Shown here piece by piece: positions 56,662 through 64,000 of a stretch of 64,000 bases of DNA. The notes beneath the pieces were generated by a model. The model was not told the origin of the DNA. It saw nothing but the letters and a program-made list of their open reading frames with translations, and did not search any database. The position numbers were made by a program, and so were the translations under genes. Source of the DNA: Cognatishimia sp. WU-CL00825 (GTDB lineage Bacteria; Pseudomonadota; Alphaproteobacteria; Rhodobacterales; Rhodobacteraceae); the NCBI RefSeq assembly GCF_040364665.1, contig NZ_BAABWX010000001.1:992001-1056000 (forward strand), read 5' to 3'. Within the stretch, counting starts at the first letter, position 1; each line of letters opens with the position of its first letter.

Positions 56662-56677
56662 TTAACCAATCATTAAC
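56662..56677. promoter_or_regulatory. CtrA-type site upstream of nrdJ
   Basis: TTAACCAATCATTAAC fits the full CtrA consensus TTAA-N7-TTAAC. CtrA is the cell-cycle response regulator of alphaproteobacteria. The site overlaps NrdR box 2 by two bases and lies 12 bases from the DnaA box. Confidence 0.6.
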
Positions 56678-56691
56678 ACTATATATATGGT
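56676..56691. promoter_or_regulatory. NrdR box 2
   Basis: ACACTATATATATGGT, one of two NrdR-like boxes 284 bases apart in the nrdJ upstream region. The left half matches the consensus exactly; the right half has a shifted GGT. Confidence 0.6.
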
Positions 56692-56845
56692 GACTTGTTG
56701 ACCGATCCAAAAAAAAATCCAGCCAATCAAAAGATAGGCACAATTTGTAATGTTGCCTAAAAATTGAGACCAAAGTGACACTAAATCGATGCCCCCTCGC
56801 GCCTGCGAGGGTCTGGATTTCGTCTTTATTTCTTCTGAGAGAAAA

Positions 56846-56922
56846 TGGTCGGGGCGGCGAGATTCGAACTCACGACCCCCTGTACCCAAAACAGGTGCGC
56901 TACCAGACTGCGCTACGCCCCG
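56846..56922 (-). tRNA. tRNA-Pro (anticodon TGG)
   Basis: 77 bases reading 5' CGGGGCGTAGCGCAGTCTGG on the minus strand. Acceptor stem CGGGGCG/CGCCCCG, anticodon TGG in CTGTTTTGGGTACAG, T arm with GTTCGAATC, and an encoded CCA end at 56846-56848. It reads proline codons CCN with a preference for CCA and CCG. It stands alone, upstream of the nrdJ region. Confidence 0.96.
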
Positions 56923-56989
56923 GACCGTGCAGCAGGGTTTAACTATACTGCCCGGGAATGAAAAGAGGAAATTCACACAAATCGAAAGT

Positions 56990-57215
56990 TTTTTTTATTT
57001 AGTTATTTCAGGGCGTTGCCAGGGAAGGATCGCCAAGTTGGCGCGCATCTGGGCCAACGAGCTGGAAAAGCGAGACAGGGTTTTCATGCGCAAGTTCAAA
57101 GCGCGCGTTGAAATCGCTATTCTTGGCGCGGATTGGTACCACGCCAAACGCACTGCCGGGCGTGAGTTTGCCAAATTGTGGGAAAGAGGCTTGGTCAAGC
57201 CCGCCAAAATGCTCC
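56990..57215. other. Stretch between DUF192 and tRNA-Pro without a confident gene
   Basis: On the minus strand a 70-codon frame (56995-57207) could start with TTG after AAGGAG, where the DUF192 stop lies. A second minus frame (reading FGGLDQASFPQFGKLTPGSA) stays open through the same stretch but has no start. Neither resembles a known family, and they compete for the same DNA, so none is called. Confidence 0.35.
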
Positions 57216-57710
57216 TTAAAGGGGATCGCGACAGGACCAGGCGGCTTTATGTTGCAACACGGCGGGGTGGCGCAGCTGGGTGCCTGGCGCGATGCCTAGA
57301 GCTTTGGACAGGCCCGCGTTGATTTCCAGAACATAGCGCGCGGGACCAGCGCTGGGGAGCGGGGTTTCATCCAAGGGAACGGTATTATGCGCGATATTCA
57401 CCACTGTACCGCTTTCATTCAGATAGATGATATCCAAGGGCACAAATGTATTGCGCATCCAAAACGCCAAATTGCGACTGCGGTGGAAGACAAATAACAT
57501 GCCGCTGGCTTTGGGTAATGTTTGACGCCCCATCAATCCCTGAGTGCGTTGCGCGGCGTTATTGGCGACTTCGACCGAGAAACGGGCTTTGCCCCAATCC
57601 CCGCGCAAATGCACCGTGTCATTGCGGCATTGCGCGAAGGCGGTGACTGCCAAGCTGCTCAAGATTGCTGCAAGCCCGAAGGCTCTTAGCCGACGCAATC
57701 TTTGGAACAT
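57216..57710 (-). CDS. Secreted DUF192 protein
   Basis: 164 residues. Signal peptide MFQRLRRLRAFGLAAILSSL to about AFA at residue 26. The DUF192 core reads RTQGLMGRQTLPKASGMLFV, then FWMRNTFVPLDIIYLNESGTVV and ARYVLEINAGLSKALGI. Uncharacterised periplasmic family. It starts three bases after the cold-shock gene stop on the same strand, so the two form an operon. The tail QHKAAWSCRDPL is longer than usual for the family. Confidence 0.9.
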   Translation of the reverse strand: MFQRLRRLRAFGLAAILSSLAVTAFAQCRNDTVHLRGDWGKARFSVEVANNAAQRTQGLMGRQTLPKASGMLFVFHRSRNLAFWMRNTFVPLDIIYLNESGTVVNIAHNTVPLDETPLPSAGPARYVLEINAGLSKALGIAPGTQLRHPAVLQHKAAWSCRDPL

Positions 57711-57713
57711 AGG

Positions 57714-58241
57714 CTAGTCATCCTTTGTGGTGGCGGTCTCCCATGCGCAAACTTGGGTGGCCATCTTTCCGCGTTTTCCATCTATGACACGGATAGCAAG
57801 CGCCTCGCCGGGCTGCAACTCTGCCAAACCACAGCGGCGCAACACCTCGACGTGAATGAACACATCTTCGGACTGGCCAAACACATTGGCGAACCCAAAG
57901 CCTTTGCCCTTATCAAACCATTTCACCCGCGCTGCTTGGAGCGGAAGCGCTGCAAGTTCTTCGGCAGTCAGGTCCTGAAAATCATCAAGTGTGTTTGGGT
58001 CAACTGACAAGGGTGGCGCAACTGCGATCACCTCTACCGCTTGAACCCCACGATCTGTTTCCTGAACAACCAATTCGATTGCGGCCCCATCCGCAACAGA
58101 ACTTTGACCGAAATTTCGAAGCACATTGGCGTGCAAAAGTATGTCTGGCCCACCAGTATGGGACACAACAAAGCCGAACCCTTTGACGGGGTCGAACCAC
58201 TTCACCTGCCCGTTGATCTTTGGGGCAGAAATATTTTCCAT
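57714..58241 (-). CDS. Cold-shock protein with two CSD domains
   Basis: 175 residues. Two cold-shock domains: NGQVKWFDPVKGFGFVVSHT at the start and ARVKWFDKGKGFGFANVFGQ from about residue 104, each with the RNP1-type KGFGF motif (the first lacks some aromatic residues of RNP2). RNA/DNA-binding chaperone. Twin-domain Csp proteins are usual in Rhodobacteraceae. First gene of the operon with DUF192. Confidence 0.94.
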   Translation of the reverse strand: MENISAPKINGQVKWFDPVKGFGFVVSHTGGPDILLHANVLRNFGQSSVADGAAIELVVQETDRGVQAVEVIAVAPPLSVDPNTLDDFQDLTAEELAALPLQAARVKWFDKGKGFGFANVFGQSEDVFIHVEVLRRCGLAELQPGEALAIRVIDGKRGKMATQVCAWETATTKDD

Positions 58242-58364
58242 CTTTATGCCTTACCTAACGTCACCCCATCCCCGAGGTACCACTATATTTGCGGCAAAAG
58301 TTGCTTTTCATCAAGTGCAAAATCTTAAGCCTTTCATAGACTTGCCTTTTCAGAGGTGCCAAGA

Positions 58365-58970
58365 TCAAGGGTTCAAACGTATAGTTTGCCAACCTTCTGT
58401 TGGATTTGCGCGCCGCCAAACGAAGCGGTCGTGCAGCCGATACGCACCGTCCGCCCAGAATTCAATCTCGGTAGGAATTAGCCGGTAGCCACCCCAAAAA
58501 GGCGGCCGGTTTGGGGCTGTGCCATGGGCTGCGGTCACTTTGGCCACTTTGGCCACCAAAGCAGCGCGTGAGCCCAAGGGCTGTGACTGGTCGCTGGCCC
58601 AGGCCCCCAAACGGCTTTTGAGGGACCGGGATTTATAATAGGCATCTGCCTGCGGGCCGTCTTCGCGAACAACCGTGCCACGCACACGAACTTGGCGACG
58701 TAAACTCTTCCAGTGCATCACAAAAGCGGCCTTGCCCCCCTGCTCTATTTCCTGTGATTTGGCAGAGTTGTAATTGGTATAGAACACAAAAGCCGACTCT
58801 TCGATTTCCTTGAGCAAAACCATGCGGGCATTTGGCATGCCATCTGCATCTGCTGTGGCCAAGGCAATTGCATTGGGGTCATTTGGTTCTGTTTTTTCGG
58901 CCTCTACCAACCAAGCCCTTGCAATGTCGAAAGGATTGTCGCCTGCAAAAATTCCGGTTCTGTCCGACAT
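58365..58970 (-). CDS. pdxH: Pyridoxamine 5'-phosphate oxidase
   Basis: 201 residues. FMN-dependent last step of PLP synthesis. Motifs: [20 protein letters not shown] (FMN/substrate), [29 protein letters not shown] and the C-terminal [23 protein letters not shown] typical of the family. Divergent from fabI, 111 bases apart. Confidence 0.96.
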   Translation of the reverse strand: MSDRTGIFAGDNPFDIARAWLVEAEKTEPNDPNAIALATADADGMPNARMVLLKEIEESAFVFYTNYNSAKSQEIEQGGKAAFVMHWKSLRRQVRVRGTVVREDGPQADAYYKSRSLKSRLGAWASDQSQPLGSRAALVAKVAKVTAAHGTAPNRPPFWGGYRLIPTEIEFWADGAYRLHDRFVWRRANPTEGWQTIRLNP

Positions 58971-59081
58971 TTCATCTCTCCGATGTCACATTGTTATGAT
59001 GCGCAACACGCGCTGACCTTGAAGCAGAACGGCTGATCGCCTAAAGGTGCCTTAACGGGAATAAGGGACGGAGTTGTCCAA

Positions 59082-59897
59082 ATGTCAAATAATCTAATGG
59101 CCGGAAAACGCGGCTTGATCATGGGCCTTGCCAACGACAAGTCCATTGCTTGGGGTATTGCAAAGGCCTGCGCTGATGCGGGCGCAGAGCTAGCGTTTTC
59201 TTATATGGGCGATGCTTTCAAAAAGCGCGTCGTGCCACTTGCAGAAAAACTGGGTGTTGAAACGCTGATTGATTGCGATGTTTCGGACCCGGCCTCTGTT
59301 TCGGCGGCATTTGCCGTGATCGAAGAAAAATGGGGCAAGCTGGACTTTATCGTGCACGCGATTGGCTTTTCGGACAAAAACGAGTTGCGCGGCCGCTATG
59401 TCGACACCAGCCGCGACAACTTTTTGATGACCATGGATGTGTCGTGCTACAGCTTTACGACGGTGATGCAGCACGCTGAAAAATTGATGACAGACGGCGG
59501 TTCTGCACTGACGCTGACATATTATGGTGCCGAGCAGGTTATGCCGCATTATAACGTTATGGGCGTGGCCAAAGCGGCGCTGGAAGCTTCGGTGAAGTAT
59601 CTGGCAGAGGATCTCGGCAAAGACGGCATTCGCGTGAACGCGATTTCTGCAGGACCGATCAAAACATTGGCCGCAAGCGGCATTGGCGATTTCCGTTACA
59701 TCATGAAGTGGAACGAGCTGAATTCACCGTTGCGCCGCAACGTGACAATCGAAGATGTGGGCAATTCTGCCCTGTATCTGCTGAGCGATCTTGGCTCGGG
59801 CGTCACGGGTGAAAACCTGCACGTTGATGCCGGGTATCATGTGGTTGGCATGAAGGCGGTTGATGCGCCCGATATCGACGCCACGGTTAAAAAGTAG
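59082..59897 (+). CDS. fabI: Enoyl-[acyl-carrier-protein] reductase (NADH)
   Basis: 271 residues. Last reduction of each fatty-acid elongation cycle. GLANDKSIAWGIAKA is the FabI-type dinucleotide motif; catalytic Tyr-x6-Lys in MPHYNVMGVAKAALEAS. It is in the triclosan target family. Four bases separate its stop from the LysE-type exporter gene. Confidence 0.96.
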   Translation: MSNNLMAGKRGLIMGLANDKSIAWGIAKACADAGAELAFSYMGDAFKKRVVPLAEKLGVETLIDCDVSDPASVSAAFAVIEEKWGKLDFIVHAIGFSDKNELRGRYVDTSRDNFLMTMDVSCYSFTTVMQHAEKLMTDGGSALTLTYYGAEQVMPHYNVMGVAKAALEASVKYLAEDLGKDGIRVNAISAGPIKTLAASGIGDFRYIMKWNELNSPLRRNVTIEDVGNSALYLLSDLGSGVTGENLHVDAGYHVVGMKAVDAPDIDATVKK

Positions 59898-59901
59898 CTC
59901 T

Positions 59902-60513
59902 ATGGATCTGACGCATGTGATTGCATTTAACCTGACCCTTCTAGCGGCCATCGCCAGTCCGGGTCCGGCGATGTTGTTTGCTATTCGGTCCACGTTGACC
60001 GGGGGGCTGCGTCAGGGCCTTATAACCGGCGCGGGACTTGGGGTGATGGCTGCCGCATGGACCGGCTTGGCGCTTTTGGGTCTGGATACGGTGTTTGCAC
60101 TGTTTCCTTGGGCCTATCTTGCGCTTAAAATCACCGGCGCGGGTTATTTGATCTGGATTGCGATTGGCATGTGGCGTCACGCGCGCAAGCCCCTTGTGAC
60201 ACAGACTGCACCCTTGCCCAAAAGGCGGGCTTTTGTGGCCGGCCTGTCAGTGAACCTGGCCAATCCCAAATCGGTTTTGTTTGCCTCGGCGGTGCTGCTT
60301 GTGATTTTTCCACGCGAAATTTCTGGGGCCGAAAAGGCTTTTGTTGTTGCAAACCATCTTGCGGTCGAGCTGATTTGCTATACAGGTTTTGCCCTCTTGC
60401 TCTCGACTGCGCCAGCACGCGATGGGTATCTGCGGCTGAAACCGGTTTTTGACCGCGTAGCAGCGGCTGTGCTGGGTGCATTGGGATTACGTTTGCTGCT
60501 TGACCGTTCTTAA
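59902..60513 (+). CDS. LysE-family amino-acid exporter (RhtB type)
   Basis: 203 residues with six membrane segments; [20 protein letters not shown] is the LysE/RhtB opening with the conserved SPGP, and [20 protein letters not shown] the second conserved block. The start at 59902 is used; a frame from 59860 overlaps fabI. Probable export of a basic or neutral amino acid or homoserine lactone; substrate unknown. Confidence 0.92.
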   Translation: MDLTHVIAFNLTLLAAIASPGPAMLFAIRSTLTGGLRQGLITGAGLGVMAAAWTGLALLGLDTVFALFPWAYLALKITGAGYLIWIAIGMWRHARKPLVTQTAPLPKRRAFVAGLSVNLANPKSVLFASAVLLVIFPREISGAEKAFVVANHLAVELICYTGFALLLSTAPARDGYLRLKPVFDRVAAAVLGALGLRLLLDRS

Positions 60514-60527
60514 GGAAAGGACATCCG

Positions 60528-61034
60528 ATGAATGATCGCCTGCCCCACGAAAAGGGCTTTCACATTAGCTGGGATCAAATCCACCGCGACAGCCGAGCGC
60601 TGGCCTGGCGTTTGGATGGGAATGGCCCGGATAATGGGGCCTGGAAAGCCATTGTGGCCATCACGCGCGGCGGCATGGCCCCGGCGATGATCATTGCCCG
60701 TGAACTGGACGTGCGCGTGGTGGATACCATCAGCGTCAAATCCTATTCCAACCAAGATCGTGGTGAAGCCAAAGTGCTGAAATCCCCGGACCCTGAGCTG
60801 ATGGGCACTGATGGCGAAGGCGTCTTGATCATCGATGATCTGGTTGACAGCGGCAAGACATTGGAACTGGTGCGCAAGCTTTATCCTAAAGCGCATTTCG
60901 CAACGGTTTATGCCAAGCCCAAGGGGCGCGCGCAGGTTGATAGTTTTATCACTGAAGTGAGCCAAGACACCTGGATCTTTTTCCCCTGGGATATGGCTTT
61001 GCAATACGTGCAACCTTATCGCGGTTCTGACTAA
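60528..61034 (+). CDS. gpt: Xanthine phosphoribosyltransferase
   Basis: 168 residues. Salvages xanthine (and guanine) with PRPP. The PRPP loop is [39 protein letters not shown] and [17 protein letters not shown] are typical of the Gpt family. GGAAAGGAC precedes the ATG, 14 bases after the exporter gene. Confidence 0.95.
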   Translation: MNDRLPHEKGFHISWDQIHRDSRALAWRLDGNGPDNGAWKAIVAITRGGMAPAMIIARELDVRVVDTISVKSYSNQDRGEAKVLKSPDPELMGTDGEGVLIIDDLVDSGKTLELVRKLYPKAHFATVYAKPKGRAQVDSFITEVSQDTWIFFPWDMALQYVQPYRGSD

Positions 61035-61074
61035 ACCCCGCTTGAAAACAACCTCATCATAGGAGCTTGGAACC

Positions 61075-62271
61075 TTGGGCAGCCGCACAAAAGCGACGTT
61101 TTCACCTCCGGTCATGCAGGCTCGACGTTGGATTGAGGGGCTGGTGTTTTCGGCAGATCAACCGCTGATCAACGTCAGTCAGGCGGCCCCGGTTCAAGCC
61201 CCGCCGCAGGCATTGCGTGCGCATATCGCACAGGTTGCTTTAGAAGTGCCTGAAGCGCATATGTATGGGCATGTTTTGGGCCTGCCAGATTTGCGCACAG
61301 AAGTGGCGCAGCAATGGAGCGTGGCCTATGGCGGGCAGATTTCTGCCGCACAGGTTGCGATCACCTCGGGATGCAATCAGGCCTTTGCAGCGGCGATTTC
61401 CAGCCTGACCCAGGAGGGCGATGAGGTGATCGTGCCGACGCCTTGGTATTTCAATCACAAAATGTGGTTGGACATGCAGGGCGTCACCACGGTGCCGTTG
61501 CAAACCGGGGCAGATATGTGCCCTTCGGCAGCAGCGGCAGAGGCTTTGATCACGCCACGCACCAAGGCCATTGTGCTGGTGACGCCGAACAATCCAACAG
61601 GCACGGAATACCCCGAAGGCCTGTTGGCGGCTTTTTACGCGCTTGCGGCGCAGCGTGGATTGGCGCTGATCGTGGACGAGACCTATCGCGATTTTGATTC
61701 CCGGTCCGGGGCCCCACATGGGTTATTTCAGCATGATAAGTGGGATGAAACGCTGATACAGCTTTATTCCTTTTCAAAGGCTTACCGGTTGACTGGGCAC
61801 CGAGTTGGGGCGGTTGTCGCCAGTGCCAGCCGGTTGGCCGAAATGGAAAAGTTTCTGGACACCGTTACAATTTGCCCAAACCAATTGGGGCAATATGCGG
61901 CGCTGTGGGGCATGCAGAATCTGGGCGACTGGCTGGCCGGTGAACGGTTGGAAATTCTGGATCGTCGGGCGGCAATTTCTGAGGCGTTTCCAAAGCTTGA
62001 GCGCAGAGGGTGGAAGCTTTTGGGGCTTGGGGCGTATTTTGCATATTTGCAGCATCCCTTTGACTGCAGTTCCACCGAACTGGCGCAGGAACTTGTGACG
62101 CAGGCGCAGGTTCTGTCCCTGCCGGGCACGATGTTTACTCCGGAAGGTGATCCCAACGGTGGGCAACAGGTGCGGCTTGCCTTTGCCAATGTGGATCGAA
62201 ATGCCATTGACGTGCTGTTTGCACGTCTGTGCAGCTATAGTGATAAAAAACAAGGCGATCTGCGGGCTTAG
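61075..62271 (+). CDS. Pyridoxal-phosphate aminotransferase, class I/II
   Basis: 398 residues. Fold type I: GCNQAFAAAISSLTQEGDEV, VTPNNPTGTEYPEGLLAAFY, LIVDETYRDFD, and the PLP lysine in YSFSKAYRLTGHRVGAVVAS. The start is TTG at 61075, with AGGA ten bases upstream; an ATG at 61114 is too far in. The substrate is unknown; the family includes aspartate, methionine and aromatic aminotransferases. Confidence 0.92.
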   Translation: MGSRTKATFSPPVMQARRWIEGLVFSADQPLINVSQAAPVQAPPQALRAHIAQVALEVPEAHMYGHVLGLPDLRTEVAQQWSVAYGGQISAAQVAITSGCNQAFAAAISSLTQEGDEVIVPTPWYFNHKMWLDMQGVTTVPLQTGADMCPSAAAAEALITPRTKAIVLVTPNNPTGTEYPEGLLAAFYALAAQRGLALIVDETYRDFDSRSGAPHGLFQHDKWDETLIQLYSFSKAYRLTGHRVGAVVASASRLAEMEKFLDTVTICPNQLGQYAALWGMQNLGDWLAGERLEILDRRAAISEAFPKLERRGWKLLGLGAYFAYLQHPFDCSSTELAQELVTQAQVLSLPGTMFTPEGDPNGGQQVRLAFANVDRNAIDVLFARLCSYSDKKQGDLRA

Positions 62272-62394
62272 GCCGCTATATCGCACAAAATTGGCTGTGA
62301 AGCGCGCTGTGCAACCGCCCTTCCCCCTTGCCCCCCCTGCATCCCCGTCGTAGACATCGCAAACTCAGTTTTTCTGCGCCAAACAGGGGGCCGC

Positions 62395-64000
62395 ATGTCC
62401 AAGAATATTTCATTGTCAAAAACTCTGGTCTGGATATTGATGGGCCTCTTGATTTTTGGTCTCGGCGGCTTTGGGATCACCAATCTGGGCGGCAACGTGC
62501 AAACGGTTGGCTCGGTGAACGGGAAATCCGTTGAGGTTGATCAATATTACCGCGCTTTGCAGCAGCAATTGAGTGCGTTTGAGGCCCAAACGGGCCAACG
62601 TATTGGCATTGCCCAAGCCCAGCAGTTTGGTCTGGATCAACAGGTTTTGTCGCAATTGCTCAACGAGCGCGCACTTGATGCAGAGGCCGAGCGTTTGGGC
62701 CTGTCGATGGGTGATGAGAACCTGCGTGAACAGATTTTGTCGATTGCAGCCTTTCAAGGTCTGGACGGCAATTTTGATCGGGATGCTTACCGTTTTGCGC
62801 TGCAAAACTCGGGTCAGAATGAAAGCGAATTTGAAGACAGCCTGCGTGAGGATGCGGCGCGCAGCCTGTTGCAAGGTGCGGTGGTCGCTGGCGTAGAGAT
62901 GCCAGACACCTATGCGCAGACATTGATTTCATATCTGGGTGAACAGCGCAGCTTTTCGATTGCAACGCTGAATGAAACCCATTTGGACACGCCTATTGCC
63001 GTGGCCGAGGATGCGGAACTGCGCCGCTATTATGACGAAAACACCGATGCCTTTATGCGTCCGGCCACCCGCGAGATCACCTATGCTTGGCTGACACCGG
63101 CCATGTTGATTGACAGCGTCGAAGTTGATGACGCGGCGCTGCGTGCGGAATACGACGCACGCGACGCTGAGTTCAATCAGCCAGAACGTCGTTTGGTCGA
63201 ACGTTTGGTGTTTGGGGACGACGCCGAAGCCACCGCAGCGATTGAGGCGGTCAACGCGGGAGACCAAAGCTTTGAGACCTTGGTTGAAGCCCGTGGCTTG
63301 CAGCTTTCAGATGTGGATATGGGTGATGTGACGTTGGCCAGTTTGGGCGCAGCCTCTGAGGCGGTTTTTGCGGCAGAGGTTGGCGCGGTTGTTGGCCCAC
63401 TGCCAACGGATCTTGGCCCCGCCCTGTTTCGTGTAAATGGTGTACTGGAAGCCCAGAACACCAGTTTTGAGGATGCCATGCCAATGTTGCGGGATGCGCT
63501 GGCCGCTGATCGCGCGCGCCGGGTGATTGATGCACAGATCAACGATGTTGATGACTTGCTGGCCGGAGGGGCAACTCTGGAAGAACTGGCGCAAGAAACC
63601 GATTTGGTTCTGGACAGCCTCAGCTATCACGCCGGATTGAACACTGGCATCGCAGGCTATGCAGACTTTCAAAACGTGGCCCAGCAAGTGACCGACAGCG
63701 ATTTTCCACAGATTGAAACACTGGAAGACGGTAGCATTTATGCCCTGCGTCTTGAGGGAGAGACCGAAGCGGCCCCTGCCCCGTTTGACGAGGTCAAAGA
63801 CGCTGTGGCCGCCGCCTGGCGCAACGACGCTTTGATTGCCGCATTGAATGCCAAGGCCGAAACACTGCTTGCCAAGATGGCCGCGGGCGCTGACATCGTC
63901 ACGCTGGGTCTGGTGGTTGTCCAGGAAACCGATGTGACCCGGGGAAGCTTTGTGCCGGACACGCCGCAGGATTTCTTGCAAACTGTGTTTGAGATGACGC
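62395..64000 (+). CDS. Peptidyl-prolyl isomerase PpiD/SurA-like, N-terminal part (cut by window edge)
   Basis: 535 codons in the window. One N-terminal membrane segment (LSKTLVWILMGLLIFGLGGF), then a SurA-N-like domain (VGSVNGKSVEVDQYYRALQQ), then repeated parvulin-like segments. It belongs to the PpiD-like periplasmic folding chaperones anchored in the inner membrane. It assists outer-membrane protein folding. The right end is lost at the window edge. Confidence 0.9.
   Translation, partial: MSKNISLSKTLVWILMGLLIFGLGGFGITNLGGNVQTVGSVNGKSVEVDQYYRALQQQLSAFEAQTGQRIGIAQAQQFGLDQQVLSQLLNERALDAEAERLGLSMGDENLREQILSIAAFQGLDGNFDRDAYRFALQNSGQNESEFEDSLREDAARSLLQGAVVAGVEMPDTYAQTLISYLGEQRSFSIATLNETHLDTPIAVAEDAELRRYYDENTDAFMRPATREITYAWLTPAMLIDSVEVDDAALRAEYDARDAEFNQPERRLVERLVFGDDAEATAAIEAVNAGDQSFETLVEARGLQLSDVDMGDVTLASLGAASEAVFAAEVGAVVGPLPTDLGPALFRVNGVLEAQNTSFEDAMPMLRDALAADRARRVIDAQINDVDDLLAGGATLEELAQETDLVLDSLSYHAGLNTGIAGYADFQNVAQQVTDSDFPQIETLEDGSIYALRLEGETEAAPAPFDEVKDAVAAAWRNDALIAALNAKAETLLAKMAAGADIVTLGLVVVQETDVTRGSFVPDTPQDFLQTVFEMT

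Noticed and set aside
56221..56700. Possible B12 riboswitch upstream of nrdJ
   Set aside because: No B12-box-like core (GCCACTG) or long paired leader was seen; NrdR boxes explain regulation better.
56995..57207. Minus-strand 70-codon frame after DUF192 with AAGGAG
   Set aside because: Ribosome site is good, but the product resembles nothing and a competing frame is equally open; left as a note only.
56789..57322. Long plus-strand open frame of 177 codons
   Set aside because: It reads through the tRNA-Pro gene (giving the familiar SNSRPPVPKTGALPDCA string) and the antisense of the DUF192 gene; no start or family supports it.
1..64000. CRISPR arrays, prophage genes, intact IS elements
   Set aside because: No regularly spaced repeats, integrases, capsid or transposase genes were found on either strand.

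Overview
The window looks like a stretch of chromosome from an alphaproteobacterium of the Rhodobacteraceae, most likely the Roseobacter group. Pointers are the cysG-DUF2849-cysI-cysH-DUF934 sulfate operon, a single long vitamin-B12-dependent ribonucleotide reductase (nrdJ), the pyrC-pyrE-dnaB-alr-mlaEF-radA-cvpA-purF gene order, an infC read from a non-AUG start, and a CtrA-type site (TTAA-N7-TTAAC) upstream of nrdJ. No rRNA, CRISPR array, prophage or intact insertion sequence was seen. There is one tRNA, tRNA-Pro(TGG).

Left part (1-11 kb): the N-terminal part of lon (cut by the window edge), a methyltransferase-like gene, a secreted-protein gene broken by an in-frame stop, tgt, a stomatin/NfeD pair, two Fe-S assembly proteins (SufT-like and SufA-like), tpiA, an SLC13-type permease and a cytochrome P450.

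Accessory part (11-16 kb): a GntR regulator with an operator cluster, the remnant of an ABC ATPase gene, a KdgF-like cupin and a beta-hydroxyacid dehydrogenase with a GRT motif. The segment is bounded on the right by a decayed copy of the 3' end of the P450 gene. Next comes a methyltransferase-monooxygenase-AraC operon. This is the least conventional stretch.

Middle (16-44 kb): Lrp-type regulator, sulfate assimilation operon and ferredoxin-NADP reductase; an EamA transporter; an alanine-rich helical-repeat protein; infC; an ArsR/SRPBCC/DUF1761 trio; pyrimidine synthesis (pyrC, pyrE); dnaB overlapped by a sulfotransferase-like gene; alr, MlaE/MlaF and PqiA-like envelope genes; radA, cvpA, purF; surE-pcm-nlpD.

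Right part (44-64 kb): DUF815 ATPase and tatABC; a WYL regulator; a cysS-cimA-phytoene-synthase-like operon; a SoxR/VOC divergent pair with a clear SoxR operator; nrdJ with NrdR, CtrA and DnaA sites upstream; tRNA-Pro; cold-shock and DUF192 genes; pdxH, fabI, a LysE exporter, gpt, an aminotransferase and the start of ppiD.

Most of the window is core metabolism. The items best worth a second look are the interrupted secreted protein (2.8-3.4 kb), the GntR island with its P450 remnant, the 11-residue-repeat protein, two 54-base inverted dispersed repeats in convergent intergenic regions (23.5 and 52.2 kb), and the cell-cycle regulatory sites upstream of nrdJ. All functional assignments come from reading the sequence and from memory of protein families; no database search was possible.
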